Shown here: positions 1 to 9,610 of the stretch, in pieces
Layout of the letters: every line of letters begins with the position of its first letter
How positions within the stretch are numbered: the first letter of the stretch is position 1
Assembly (NCBI GenBank): GCA_027494035.1
Contig: JAOSJQ010000001.1
Span: forward strand, 248,001-312,000
From: UTCFX2 sp002050125
Lineage (GTDB): Bacteria > Chloroflexota > Anaerolineae > Anaerolineales > UBA4823
Direction of reading: 5' to 3'
Length of the DNA stretch: 64,000 bases
Notes under the pieces: generated by a model
Databases searched by the model: none
Told to the model about the DNA's origin: nothing
What the model saw: the letters and a program-made list of their open reading frames with translations, nothing else
Translations under genes and position numbers: made by a program

Positions 1-767
1 AAGATAACCGAGGTGTACAGGCTGATTGCAAGGAAAACCAGAGCAAAGACCGCTACAAACACCAGCGCGGTATCATACTGGCCGCGCGCCCGATTGATCA
101 TGAAGCCCAGCCCACGATCGGAGCCGACAAATTCGCCGACCACCGCGCCGATGACCGAAAGCGTCGCCCCAATCCGTAACCCGCCCAAAAAGACCGGCAT
201 CGCAGATGGAATCTCAAGATAGCGAATGGTTTGCAGGCGCGTCGCCTGGAGGGATCGCATCAGGTCTTGCAAATCCTCCGGAACAGATTTCAAACCCACC
301 ACGGTATTCACCAATACTGGAAAGAAGACGATCAGGGCGCAAATCAAAATTTTCGAGAACAAACCCGCTCCGAACCAAATCACCAGCAACGGGGCAATTG
401 CCACAATTGGCACAGATTGGCTGGCAACAATATAAGGAGACAACATGCGCTCAACCAGTCTGGACTTTGCCAGGAAATACCCCAGGACAGTTGCAAATAC
501 CACACCGATCGTAAGACCCACCAACACTTCGACCAGCGTAACCCAAAGATGGCGCAAAAGGCTGCCATCGCCGAGCACTGTCATAAATTTGTTCCAGACC
601 AACCCTGGAGGCGGCAGGATAAATGGCGGGTATTGCGTAACATAGACTGCCATTTTCCAGACTACAAACAGACCCAGGATAGAAAGCGGAACGATCACCA
701 GGCGCCGTAGATTTGGTATTCGCACGCCACGCCGCATTTGTTCCATCATACATATCTCGTCGTTCAT
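1..767 (-). CDS. ribX: ABC transporter permease, putative riboflavin/flavin importer (3' end cut by window)
   Basis: Inner-membrane permease of the SsuC/TauC/ThiX type of ABC importer. The reading frame is open from the ATG at 767 to the window edge, giving about 255 residues without a stop. It shows an N-terminal membrane segment near residues 22-40, further hydrophobic segments and the EAA-type coupling loop QATRLQTIRYLEIPSAMP that contacts the ATPase. Family alone does not give the substrate. The FMN riboswitch directly upstream makes a riboflavin importer of the RibXY kind the best inference. In-frame ATGs at 749 and 746 are alternative starts, and no strong ribosome-binding site distinguishes them. 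The substrate-binding protein and ATPase should lie beyond the left edge. Confidence 0.8.
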   Translation of the reverse strand, partial: MNDEICMMEQMRRGVRIPNLRRLVIVPLSILGLFVVWKMAVYVTQYPPFILPPPGLVWNKFMTVLGDGSLLRHLWVTLVEVLVGLTIGVVFATVLGYFLAKSRLVERMLSPYIVASQSVPIVAIAPLLVIWFGAGLFSKILICALIVFFPVLVNTVVGLKSVPEDLQDLMRSLQATRLQTIRYLEIPSAMPVFLGGLRIGATLSVIGAVVGEFVGSDRGLGFMINRARGQYDTALVFVAVFALVFLAISLYTSVI

Positions 768-768
768 C

Positions 769-797
769 AAAAAAGCCCCGTGCTTGAAAAACGGGGC
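769..797 (-). terminator. Rho-independent terminator, expression platform of the FMN riboswitch
   Basis: On the minus strand a 7-bp GCCCCGT/ACGGGGC stem (797-791 with 781-775) is followed by six T residues (774-769). The next bases hold the start codon of the permease gene. The position between aptamer and gene indicates FMN-induced premature termination. Confidence 0.85.
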
Positions 798-852
798 AAT
801 ATCTCATACCGCGCAACGGATCCGGGATACTAAATCCCGCCGCAACGCTGAG

Positions 853-992
853 CCTTCTTCCATCCGGACTATACCGTCGGCTCCGGAGTTTCACCGGATC
901 CTGTCCTCAAAAGAGGACTCGCGGGCTTTACCGCCGATCGGGAATAGGTTTGGGCAGCCTGAGCTGCACAAACTTTCACCCTGCCCCGAAGG
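853..992 (-). ncRNA. FMN riboswitch (RFN element)
   Basis: Read on the minus strand, the conserved RFN blocks appear in order: TTCGGGGCAGGGTGAAA, then GGCGGTAAAGCCCGCGAG, then GGTGAAACTCCGGAGCCGAC, then GGTATAGTCCGGATGGAAG. The outer P1 helix pairs CCTTC at the 5' end with GAAGG at the 3' end. A variable arm lies between the first two blocks and a perfect TCCTCTTTTGAGGA hairpin lies between the second and third. RFN elements bind FMN and repress riboflavin synthesis or uptake genes. Here the only downstream gene in view is an ABC permease. Confidence 0.97.
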
Positions 993-995
993 TTT

Positions 996-1023
996 CCATT
1001 CGAGCGTCTCAACCCTCGAATGG
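996..1023 (-). other. Perfect 9-bp hairpin just upstream of the FMN aptamer
   Basis: CCATTCGAG (996-1004) and CTCGAATGG (1015-1023) form an uninterrupted 9-bp stem with a 10-nt loop, three bases upstream of the riboswitch P1 helix in the transcript. It is not part of the RFN consensus. It may stabilise the 5' end or act as a folding insulator; the role is unknown. Confidence 0.6.
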
Positions 1024-1047
1024 GTTTTCAATTGTTCTTGCTCATCT

Positions 1048-1053
1048 ATTATA
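1048..1053 (-). promoter_or_regulatory. Likely -10 box for the riboswitch-permease transcript
   Basis: A consensus TATAAT lies on the minus strand at 1053-1048, placing the transcription start about 45 nt before the FMN aptamer. No good -35 hexamer is visible at 16-18 bp. A plus-strand TATACT at 1083-1088 faces the other way and probably serves the L,D-transpeptidase gene, so this is a compact divergent promoter region. Confidence 0.5.
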
Positions 1054-1159
1054 ACTCAGTGGAAGGAAATTGGAATGATTGGTATACTGGTTTCCTAAAA
1101 CGGGTTCCTCTTCTTGCATTAAAGAGGAACTTATCTGTTTACATCATCGTCCAGTAGGT

Positions 1160-2776
1160 ATGTCTCTCAGGTACAGACAAGCCGTGCCAGCGCCGCATCT
1201 CTATCCAGAGGACCCTTATTTAGCCCGTCAATCCGCTCGCCCGATTGTATTCAGACTGCCGCGGCGGCAGAGGGGCACGCACCTTCTGCTCGCGCTTGCG
1301 TTTCTGACGGCAATTGGGTTTGCGGCAGTTCTGTTAGCAGCCGCTCTTGGCGCAGCGTTATTCTATGGATATTACGAGCTGGGCGAACGCATTTACCCAG
1401 GGGTCAGCGCCGGCGCGCTGGATTTGGGCGGCGCCACGCAGCCGGAGGCGGTTCGAATGCTCGACAAGCGCTGGAACCAGGAAGCATCCATCCTGGTGAC
1501 CAATGGTCTGCAAAACCGCCTCTTCACCCCTGGGGAATTGGGGATCTCGCTGGATGCCCGCGCAACCACGCAGTCTGCCTACAATATCGGACGGCGCGGC
1601 TCACTGATGGCGCGCCTGGCGCAGATTTATGTGAGCTGGAAGGATCATTGGCAAATTCAGCCCATGGTCGCTTTGGATCTTCAGACCGCCCGCAGCGCGC
1701 TTGAGGCTACCAACCCTCTGATGAGCAAAGCCCCTATCGATGCAACGATTCGCGTTGAGAGGGATGAACTGGTCGCGGTCCCGGCAGAATTGGGATATTC
1801 CCTCAACATAGATGAGAGCCTGAAAACCCTGCAAGCTGATGCAGCCCTGGTGCTGCAAAACGGCGTGTTGGCTGCACTGCCTCAACCCGTACCGGCAGCG
1901 ATTTCAGACGCCACGCCCCTCCTGACTGAAGCAAAACGCATCCTGGACCAGCCCGCAATCGTGCAGGTGTACGACCCGATCAGCGATGAAAGCGGCGAAT
2001 ACCCAATCCCGCGCGCTCAGGTTGCCAGTTGGCTGCGGGTAGCCCAAATGGACCACCAGCCCCAGGTTTCGTTGGATGAAGCCGGGGTAGCAGCCTTTCT
2101 ATCCGATCTGTCCGGTCAACTGGGGCAAGGGCGCGCCATCGATGCCGCGCGTTACAGCGGCGCGATCGCTGAGGCGCTTCGAATCGGAAATCCAGCTCGC
2201 GCCAGCGTCAGCCACCCCTCCACGCGTTATCTGGTTCAGAGCGGGGACACCCTGCTTAAGCTCGGTTGGCGGCTGGGCATCCCTTATTGGATGATCCTGC
2301 AAGCCAATCCCGGCATCAACCCGGACGCGTTGATCGCCGGAACTGAATTGATCATACCATCCAAAGACGAACTGCTGCCCTTGCCGACTGTGCCCAACAA
2401 ACGCATTGTGATCAGCCTGGCGCGCCAGCGTTTGGCGATCTATCAGGATGGAGTTCAAATTGCTCAACACGTTATCAGCACGGGCATCAACCGCTCGCCG
2501 ACCCAGCCGGGCGTGTTCCAGGTGCGCACGCACGATAAAAACGCCTATGCCTCGGTTTGGGATCTGTATATGCCGAATTTCCTGGGCATCTACGAAGCCT
2601 GGCCCGGTTTTATGAACGGCATCCACGGTCTGCCAACCCTCTCCAACGGACAGCGCATGTGGGCAAACAGCCTGGGACGCCCGGCTTCTTATGGCTGCAT
2701 CATCCTGGGCCTTGAAGAAGCCAAATGGCTCTACAACTGGGCTGAAGACGGCGTCATCGTCGAGATTCGCGAATAA
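1160..2776 (+). CDS. Membrane-anchored LysM L,D-transpeptidase (YkuD domain)
   Basis: A 538-residue envelope enzyme predicted to form 3-3 crosslinks or attach proteins to peptidoglycan. A single membrane segment lies near residues 40-70. It is followed by a YoaR/peptidoglycan-binding-like stalk (GVSAGALDLGG onward), a LysM domain near 357-401 and a C-terminal YkuD domain from about 414. Catalytic residues are visible as IHGLP (His near 489) and SYGCI (Cys near 512), with Tyr in place of the usual His in SHGC. The ATG at 1160 was chosen because the upstream in-frame TTG at 1079 sits before the TATACT -10 box; its ribosome-binding site is weak. It lies 44 nt before the alpha-2-macroglobulin gene, so the two are probably cotranscribed. 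Confidence 0.88.
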   Translation: MSLRYRQAVPAPHLYPEDPYLARQSARPIVFRLPRRQRGTHLLLALAFLTAIGFAAVLLAAALGAALFYGYYELGERIYPGVSAGALDLGGATQPEAVRMLDKRWNQEASILVTNGLQNRLFTPGELGISLDARATTQSAYNIGRRGSLMARLAQIYVSWKDHWQIQPMVALDLQTARSALEATNPLMSKAPIDATIRVERDELVAVPAELGYSLNIDESLKTLQADAALVLQNGVLAALPQPVPAAISDATPLLTEAKRILDQPAIVQVYDPISDESGEYPIPRAQVASWLRVAQMDHQPQVSLDEAGVAAFLSDLSGQLGQGRAIDAARYSGAIAEALRIGNPARASVSHPSTRYLVQSGDTLLKLGWRLGIPYWMILQANPGINPDALIAGTELIIPSKDELLPLPTVPNKRIVISLARQRLAIYQDGVQIAQHVISTGINRSPTQPGVFQVRTHDKNAYASVWDLYMPNFLGIYEAWPGFMNGIHGLPTLSNGQRMWANSLGRPASYGCIILGLEEAKWLYNWAEDGVIVEIRE

Positions 2777-2820
2777 TTCAATCCCCAAAAAGACAACCCA
2801 TTCCATTGTGAGGAACTTCT

Positions 2821-5800
2821 ATGTTTACCCGACTACAACCCAAGAAGACCTTGTTTCAGACAATCCAACTGCTATTGATGATGGCAATCATCCTGGGCGC
2901 CTGCCGCCCGGGACCAGGGAAAACCGTTGACGTTCCTAAAACAACAGAGAGCCAGACAAACAAAAACACGCCTGTCATTCAACCGCAAGACAGCGGGCTG
3001 GCAGTCGTTGACGATGGGTCGCCGGTCCCTCCAGTCGTGGTTCAACAACAACCCAGCGGCGGCATGGAATTTCCGGTTGACGGTCAGATCAAGATTGTTT
3101 TTGATCAACCGATGAACGAGCAGAAAACGACTGCCGCCTGGGGGGTCACCGATCCTGACGGCGCGGAGGTGGTAGGCGATGTCTCCTGGCTGGATTCACG
3201 CACGCTGCTGTTCAAACCCAACCAACCGATGCGCGGCGGCGCCACCTACAGAGTGCGGCTCTCGACTGGAGCCACCAGTGCAAAGGGTCTCGAAATGCAA
3301 AACCTGCTCAGCTTTGAGTTTGTCACAGTGGGCGAACTGGAGGCCAGCCAGGTCTTTCCGGCGGACGGCGCGCAGGACATTTCTTCCGATTCCGTGATTA
3401 CGGTGATCTTCAACCGCCCAGTTGTCCCACTCGTAATCACTGAAGAGCAAACTAACTTCCCGCAACCGCTCGAGATCAGCCCCAAGCTCGCGGGCAAAGG
3501 GGAGTGGGTCAACACCTCGGTTTACATTTTCCGACCGGAGCCGGCTCTAAAGACCGACAGCACCTATCAGGTGCGGGTCAAGTCGGGCTTGGAAGATTCC
3601 CTGGGGGAGACCCGCCTCGCCCAGGATTACGCCTGGTCATTCCGCACCACAACCGCCTCCATCGCTTCGTTTGAGCTGTCGAGCGGTCAGGTTAATCCAG
3701 AAAACTACTACCAAAATGTGTTGCTGGACACATATTTCAAAATCAATTTCCAACAGACGATGGATCAGTCGAGCGTTGAATCAGCCCTGTCGCTGACGAC
3801 CGGCGCCAATCAGGCGGTTGATTTTACAACGAACTGGAACCAGAACGCAACAACCATTGTCTTCACCCCCACCCAGATGCTCGCGCTTAACACCAGTTAC
3901 ACGCTCGCGCTCGACGCAAGCGCGCAGGCGCAGGATGGAGGAACGCTTAAAGAAGGTCTTGCGTGGCAATTCCAGACAATCCCACCGCCAGCGATCGTTT
4001 CCACGCGGCCCGAGAATAACAGCTCACCTGACAGCTTCGACGATACATTCTACGTCCAGTTTGCCTCTCCTATGCGGATCGATACAGTGAAAGAGCGGAT
4101 CGTCATCAGCCCCAGACCCACTCAGGAGGTTGAATGGTGGTACAACGATTGGAACTGGTCGATAAATGGGTATTTCCTGCAACCTTCGACCCGCTACGAA
4201 ATTCTCTTCAAGGCGGGCATGGAAGACATTTACGGAAACGCCACCCAAACCGACACCATCGTCCGGTTCATTACCCCCAAGCGCAACCCATATGCCGCGC
4301 TGGCGATGCCGTATAACGTCTCAGTTGTGCGGGCTTTCGGCTCGAAAGACGCGCAACAGTTTTATGTCACGCACACCAATGTCAAGAGCATCACGCTCAC
4401 ATTAGCCTCGCTAACTCAGCAGCAATTTGCAGATTTTCTGGCTGGCAATGAGAGCACTTTTAGTTTCAGACCAACGGCGGAATCCGTCATCTGGAAAAAA
4501 CAGGAGGCGTCTACCGGAAAGCTGAACGAAAGCGTACTTAAGAGCTACCCATTTGAAGGAAAAGATGGCAAACCGCTGCCGCCCGGTTTCTACTTCCTGG
4601 GGCTGGATACGCCAGAGGTATCCCACAGCTACTCGCCATATCTGGACTACCGTCTGATATCGGTCGCTGGCGCTAATCTTACACTGAAGACCTCCCAGAC
4701 GGAGGGGCTCGTGTGGCTGACCGACCTGGAAAGCGGACGACCGGTTCCCGGCGCCCCAATTACGATCTACGACAGTTCCTTCAAACCGATCGCGTCCGGG
4801 CAAACGGATCGCGACGGCATGCTCTCCCTCGAGCTTCCAGAGCCGAAAAACCCTTATGAAGCGCGTTTTGCGCTTTCTGAGGATGGCAGCGCCTTTGGTT
4901 TCGCAAGCAGCCAATGGGAAAGCGGCATGTCGCCCTATGACTTCGGCATTTGGGGCGACTACTACGCTCCAGCCAACCAGCCCACCGCGTACATTTATAC
5001 CGAGCGACCGATTTACCGCCCCGGGCAACCGGTGTATTTCAAGGGCATTGCCCGCCTGAATAACGACCTGAATTATCAAATACCCGAAGTCGACAGCGTT
5101 AATGTAAAGATCAGCAGCTATAAAGACACGGTGTATGAGGAGAAGCTGCCGCTCTCATCCTTCGGGAGCTTCGACGGGAAGTTAATACTCGATCCCGAAG
5201 CGGCGCTGGGATATTACATCATCGAAGTCCGGTTTCCCGGCTCGCAAGACGCGATTGGATCGCTGACTTTTAACGTCGCCGAGTACCGCAAGCCGGAATT
5301 TCGAGTTGAGCTAAAAGCCAGCGAGAGCAACGTGCTGGATGGGGACCGCTTCCGGGTCGACCTGCAGGCAGATTATTACTCGGGCGGTGGCGTTTCCGAA
5401 GGCGGCGTAGAATGGACGCTCACTTCAGAGCCTTTCTACTTCACCCCTCCGTCCGAGTTCAGCGGCTATAGTTTCCGGGATTATGACGAAGACCAGTATC
5501 GTTTCGAAGAAGTGGACACCAGCAGCCAGGTGATTGCTCAGGGCAAAAGCCAAACCGACCTCAATGGGCGCTTCAGCGAAACGCTCACAGCCGATTTGAG
5601 CGATTCCGCTACAAGCCGGACGCTCACGTTTGAGGCGACCGTTACAGACAGGGCAGCCAGCAGCGTGAGCGGGCGCGTCAGCGTCGTCGCTCATCAAGGC
5701 AGCATTTACCCTGGCATTCGTCCAACCGATTACATCGGTAAGATCGGCAAAGAACAAAGTTTTGACCTGGCCGCGCTGGACTGGGAAGGCAACCCGATCT

Positions 5801-8800
5801 CCGGTCAGAGCCTGCAAGTCGAGATCGTCGAGCGGCGCTGGTACAGCGTCCAGGAACAAGACCCTAGCGGCAGGGTGACCTGGAAATCCACGGTTCAGGA
5901 AATCCCGGTGATCGAGTTGGATGATGTAGTCAGCGGTCCCGACGGTAAGGCGCGCGTGAATTTCACGCCCGCGGCTGGCGGCATTTACAAGGCAACCGTT
6001 AAAGCGCTTGACTTGCATGGAAAAACCAACAAATCCAGCGAAATCCTGTGGGTGGCTGGGGATGAATTCATCCCCTGGAGGCAGACGAACGACCACAGCT
6101 TCGACCTGGTGACAGACAAGAAATCCTACACCCCCGGTGATGTCGCCCAGGTGCTGATCGCCTCGCCGTTCGACGGCGAAGCCTATGCGTTGGTGACCGT
6201 CGAGCGCGGTCAGGTTCGCTTCAAGAAAGTCATCCGGCTGACTAGCAACAGCACTATCTACGAACTCCCGATCACGCCAGAGCTGGCGCCCAACGCGTAC
6301 GTCTCGGTGCTGGTCGTCAAAGGGGTAGATGATCTGACGCCGCGGCCCGATTTCAAAATGGGCATCCGCGAAATCCAGATCGACACGCGCCACCAACAAC
6401 TGCAGGTGAGTTTGATCCCAGACCAGACGACTGCTGAACCGGGGGATCAAGTCGGCTTCACCGTCCGGACGCGCGACGCGGATGGCAAACCGGTCAGCGC
6501 CGAGGTTTCATTGAGCCTCAGCGATCTGGCTACGTTGTCTTTGCTGCCGCCCAATTCGGCGCCCATACTCGATCATTTCTTCTCTGAACGTGCGCTGGGT
6601 GTATGGACCGCTGTGCCGTTATCACTCAGTATCGACGCATTTAACGCTGATATTGAAGAAAACCTGCCAACCGGGGAAACCGGCGGCAGCGGCGGCGGCA
6701 AAGGCGAAGGCGATCTCGGCGTTATCGACGTCCGCCAGGATTTTCCCGACACCGCCTTCTGGGATCCACGCGTTCTAACCGGGGATAACGGCGAAGCGAA
6801 CGTCGTCGTGACGCTGCCGGATAACCTGACTACCTGGCGCATGGAGGCGAAGGCTGTTACAAAGGACACCCTTGTCGGTCAGAACACGGTGGATATCGTC
6901 AGCACCAAATCGCTGCTGGTCCGTCCGCAGACCCCGCGCTTTTTTGTGGCGAATGACCTGGTGCGGATCGGAACGGCGGTGAACAACAACACCGACCAGG
7001 CGCTCACGGTGAACGTGACGGTCCAGGCGCAGGGGTTGATCCTGCAGGGCGACGCCCGAGACACCCTGGAGATTCCCGCCAAACAACAGGCTTTCCTGAC
7101 CTGGGAAGCCATTGTCGATCCGGACGCGGAACGGGTGGATCTGGTCTTTAGCGCTGAAGGAGGCGGGCTGCGCGACGCCAGCAAACCGCCGCTGGGAACG
7201 CTGCCCGATCAGGGCATCCCGCTCTACCGCTTTGAAGCCTACGAAACAGTCGGAACCTCCGGACAGATGACCAGCGAAGGCACGCGCATCGAATCGATCC
7301 TGCTACCGGAAACGCTGGACGTGACTTCCGGCGAGCTGCTGATCAAAGTTCAGCCCTCCCTGGCAGCCAGCCTGATCGATGGCTTGTATTATCTAACGCA
7401 TTTTCCATATGAATGCGTCGAGCAAACCGTCTCGCGGTTTTTGCCAAACGTGATCACAACCCGAACGCTGCAAGCCTCCGGGCTTCAAGACCCCGAACAG
7501 GCAAAGGGGCTTGCAGAGCAAGTCAACACTGGCTTGCAGCGACTGTATAACTGGCAGAATCCGGATGGCGGGTGGGGCTGGTGGAGCAACGAAAAAAGCG
7601 ACCCGCTCACCTCGGCTTACGTGTTGATGGGGATGATCGAAGCTGAAGATTCGGGATACGCGGTGGACCAGGCAGTGATCAACCGCGGGGTGGATTATCT
7701 GCGCACCCAAATTGAATCTATCTCCGGTTTGAAGGATCCATCCGTAATCAACCGGCAGTCATTCCTCTTATACGTGCTGGCGCGAGCTGGCGTTGCGGAT
7801 GTGAGCAGCAGCATCCAGCTTTACAGTCAGCGCGAGCGCATGGCGCTGTTCGCCCGCGCCTTTCTGGCGCGGACGCTTTACATCATCGATCCCGACGACA
7901 CCCGGATTGCTACGCTGCTCGCAGATTTCGCCAGCGCCGCGATCCTATCCGCCACCGGCAGCCATTGGGAAGAGGAGAGCAACGACCGGATGAACTGGAA
8001 CACCGATACGCGCACCACTGCCATCATCCTCTCCACCCTCAGCCTGATCGACCCGAACAGCCCGCTCAACGTGAACGCGGTGCGCTGGTTGATGAGTTCG
8101 CGCACGAGCAGTCGCTGGCAGGGCACCCAGGAAACCGCCTGGGCGCTGATGGCGCTCACAAACTGGATGTCCGCCAGCGGCGAGATGCAAGCCGACTACC
8201 AATATGCGGTTGGGCTGAATGGCGACCGCCTGGGTGGTGGAATCGCAAACAGCCAAACCATTCGAGATGTGCTGGAGTTGAAAGTGGATGCTTCTAAACT
8301 GTTGAAAGACGAAGCAAACCGGCTGGCGTTTGCCCGCGATGCCGGTCCGGGAAACATGTATTACACTGCGCATCTGAATCTGTCTCTGCCGGTCAACCAG
8401 GTCGAGCCCCTCGATCGGGGTATCGTCGTGAACCGCGCCTATTTCAAGCTGGGCGACCTCGAGCGCCCGATCACTTCGGCGGCGGTGGGTGACCTGCTGC
8501 TGGCGCGCGTTACGGTGGTTGCGCCGTATGCCCTGCATTTTGTGGTGATCGATGACCCGCTTCCAGCCGGCTTGGAAAACGTCGATCAATCCCTGAGCAC
8601 CAGCCCGCAAAGCGTGGAAGTCCCACGGGAGTATTCCAGCCGCGACGCCCTCTGGCGCGGCTGGGGCTGGTGGTATTTCTCCAACATCCAACGGTACGAT
8701 GAAAAAGTGATGCTTTCCGCCAGTTACCTGCCAGCCGGCACGTACATCTACACGTACCTCGTGCGGGCAGCCACAGCCGGAACCTTCAATGTGATCCCCA

Positions 8801-8874
8801 CGACCGCCCAGGAGTTTTACTTTCCCGAGGTCTACGGGCGCGGCGCGGGGTCCACGTTCATCGTTTCGCCCTGA
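2821..8874 (+). CDS. Bacterial alpha-2-macroglobulin lipoprotein
   Basis: A 2017-residue broad-range protease trap on the outer face of the membrane. The signal peptide ends in a lipobox (IILGAC, lipidated Cys28). Four Ig-like Big_5 repeats cover roughly residues 65-490. Macroglobulin domains follow, with TERPIYRPGQ near 726 marking MG2. A Gly-rich bait-like linker (GGSGGGKGEGD near 1288) precedes the A2M core (FWDPRVLTGDNG). The thioester motif is present as ECVEQ near residue 1532, inside a terpenoid-cyclase-fold TED domain, so covalent trapping should work. The start has a good site, GAGGAA, 4 nt away. Bacterial A2Ms are typically encoded beside penicillin-binding protein 1C; here pbpC lies 0.7 kb away and convergent. 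Confidence 0.95.
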   Translation: MFTRLQPKKTLFQTIQLLLMMAIILGACRPGPGKTVDVPKTTESQTNKNTPVIQPQDSGLAVVDDGSPVPPVVVQQQPSGGMEFPVDGQIKIVFDQPMNEQKTTAAWGVTDPDGAEVVGDVSWLDSRTLLFKPNQPMRGGATYRVRLSTGATSAKGLEMQNLLSFEFVTVGELEASQVFPADGAQDISSDSVITVIFNRPVVPLVITEEQTNFPQPLEISPKLAGKGEWVNTSVYIFRPEPALKTDSTYQVRVKSGLEDSLGETRLAQDYAWSFRTTTASIASFELSSGQVNPENYYQNVLLDTYFKINFQQTMDQSSVESALSLTTGANQAVDFTTNWNQNATTIVFTPTQMLALNTSYTLALDASAQAQDGGTLKEGLAWQFQTIPPPAIVSTRPENNSSPDSFDDTFYVQFASPMRIDTVKERIVISPRPTQEVEWWYNDWNWSINGYFLQPSTRYEILFKAGMEDIYGNATQTDTIVRFITPKRNPYAALAMPYNVSVVRAFGSKDAQQFYVTHTNVKSITLTLASLTQQQFADFLAGNESTFSFRPTAESVIWKKQEASTGKLNESVLKSYPFEGKDGKPLPPGFYFLGLDTPEVSHSYSPYLDYRLISVAGANLTLKTSQTEGLVWLTDLESGRPVPGAPITIYDSSFKPIASGQTDRDGMLSLELPEPKNPYEARFALSEDGSAFGFASSQWESGMSPYDFGIWGDYYAPANQPTAYIYTERPIYRPGQPVYFKGIARLNNDLNYQIPEVDSVNVKISSYKDTVYEEKLPLSSFGSFDGKLILDPEAALGYYIIEVRFPGSQDAIGSLTFNVAEYRKPEFRVELKASESNVLDGDRFRVDLQADYYSGGGVSEGGVEWTLTSEPFYFTPPSEFSGYSFRDYDEDQYRFEEVDTSSQVIAQGKSQTDLNGRFSETLTADLSDSATSRTLTFEATVTDRAASSVSGRVSVVAHQGSIYPGIRPTDYIGKIGKEQSFDLAALDWEGNPISGQSLQVEIVERRWYSVQEQDPSGRVTWKSTVQEIPVIELDDVVSGPDGKARVNFTPAAGGIYKATVKALDLHGKTNKSSEILWVAGDEFIPWRQTNDHSFDLVTDKKSYTPGDVAQVLIASPFDGEAYALVTVERGQVRFKKVIRLTSNSTIYELPITPELAPNAYVSVLVVKGVDDLTPRPDFKMGIREIQIDTRHQQLQVSLIPDQTTAEPGDQVGFTVRTRDADGKPVSAEVSLSLSDLATLSLLPPNSAPILDHFFSERALGVWTAVPLSLSIDAFNADIEENLPTGETGGSGGGKGEGDLGVIDVRQDFPDTAFWDPRVLTGDNGEANVVVTLPDNLTTWRMEAKAVTKDTLVGQNTVDIVSTKSLLVRPQTPRFFVANDLVRIGTAVNNNTDQALTVNVTVQAQGLILQGDARDTLEIPAKQQAFLTWEAIVDPDAERVDLVFSAEGGGLRDASKPPLGTLPDQGIPLYRFEAYETVGTSGQMTSEGTRIESILLPETLDVTSGELLIKVQPSLAASLIDGLYYLTHFPYECVEQTVSRFLPNVITTRTLQASGLQDPEQAKGLAEQVNTGLQRLYNWQNPDGGWGWWSNEKSDPLTSAYVLMGMIEAEDSGYAVDQAVINRGVDYLRTQIESISGLKDPSVINRQSFLLYVLARAGVADVSSSIQLYSQRERMALFARAFLARTLYIIDPDDTRIATLLADFASAAILSATGSHWEEESNDRMNWNTDTRTTAIILSTLSLIDPNSPLNVNAVRWLMSSRTSSRWQGTQETAWALMALTNWMSASGEMQADYQYAVGLNGDRLGGGIANSQTIRDVLELKVDASKLLKDEANRLAFARDAGPGNMYYTAHLNLSLPVNQVEPLDRGIVVNRAYFKLGDLERPITSAAVGDLLLARVTVVAPYALHFVVIDDPLPAGLENVDQSLSTSPQSVEVPREYSSRDALWRGWGWWYFSNIQRYDEKVMLSASYLPAGTYIYTYLVRAATAGTFNVIPTTAQEFYFPEVYGRGAGSTFIVSP

Positions 8875-8889
8875 TTGCTTCAAGAAAAC

Positions 8890-8922
8890 CCCCAGCGGCG
8901 TTCAAACCGCTGGGGTTTTTTT
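8890..8922 (+). terminator. Strong terminator after the alpha-2-macroglobulin gene
   Basis: CCCCAGCGG (8890-8898) pairs perfectly with CCGCTGGGG (8907-8915) and seven T residues follow. It closes the L,D-transpeptidase/A2M transcript. Confidence 0.93.
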
Positions 8923-9044
8923 GTTAAGGCGCACAGTTGAGCGAACCCTCATTCGTGAATTCATGGCTATCGTTCCTGGTCGGCAGCCGCGCCTTTGGCA
9001 AGAAAATAATTCCGTCAGCCAATCAGATTCGGTTGGGTTTGAGA

Positions 9045-9050
9045 TATAAT
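9045..9050 (+). promoter_or_regulatory. -10 box for the helix-hairpin-helix gene
   Basis: TATAAT lies 35 bp before the ATG at 9086, after the A2M terminator. No clear -35 box is seen. The ribosome-binding site GGAGG is well placed 7-8 nt before the ATG. Confidence 0.45.
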
Positions 9051-9085
9051 CTTGGCAAACAGTCGATTACTTTGGAGGTTAAAAC

Positions 9086-9575
9086 ATGGGTTGGATAATC
9101 CTCATCCTTTTCATTATCATCGTGTTGATCGTTTGGATCGCCCTCACCCGCAACAGCAAAGATTCCCCGACCGATCTGGATGTGCATGGGCATGCCCCTG
9201 TTGCAGAAGCCGCGCCAACTGAAATCGAAACACCCAGCCGCGTGGCGCAGGTCGAACTTGCTGAGGCAAGCGTCGAACCGGCAGCCGAGGCGCGTGCCGC
9301 TGCGCCGGCTACATCGATCAAACTGGACGATCTGACGATTGTCGAGGGGATTGGTCCCAAGGTAAGCAGCCTGCTCAACGAAGCCGGGATAATGAACCTC
9401 GGGCAGCTTGCCAAAGCCAAACTGGGACCTGCTCAAAGAGGTTTTGGAGAAATCGGGCTTGCAATTCATGGATCCCAGCACCTGGGGCGAGCAAGCCAGG
9501 CTGGCGGCTGAAGGTAAGCTGGCGGAACTGGAAGAATTACAGCAGCAACTCAAAGGCGGGCGCCGGGTCTCCTGA
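9086..9575 (+). CDS. Membrane-anchored helix-hairpin-helix protein (single-base frameshift)
   Basis: A small protein with one N-terminal membrane helix (residues 1-20), a low-complexity Ala/Glu linker and a helix-hairpin-helix motif (LTIVEGIGPKVSSLLNEAGI, near 88-107) of the kind that binds nucleic acid or acts as a protein-binding module. The initial frame stops at 9511 with an unlike tail. The +1 frame instead encodes the expected continuation (DLLKEVLEKSGLQFMDPSTW, then EQARLAAEGKLAELEELQQQ) to a TGA at 9573-9575. Removing one A from AAA at 9419-9421 joins the two frames into about 162 residues. Function is unknown; proteins with this layout are common in Chloroflexota-like genomes. Confidence 0.75.
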
Positions 9576-9610
9576 AGCGCGCTTGAGCGGCTGAAAAATC
9601 TAAAGCAGGG

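Noticed and set aside
1079..1159. Longer start (TTG 1079) for the L,D-transpeptidase
   Set aside because: The added 27 residues are unlike a signal or anchor, and the TTG lies before a TATACT -10 box; ATG 1160 is preferred.
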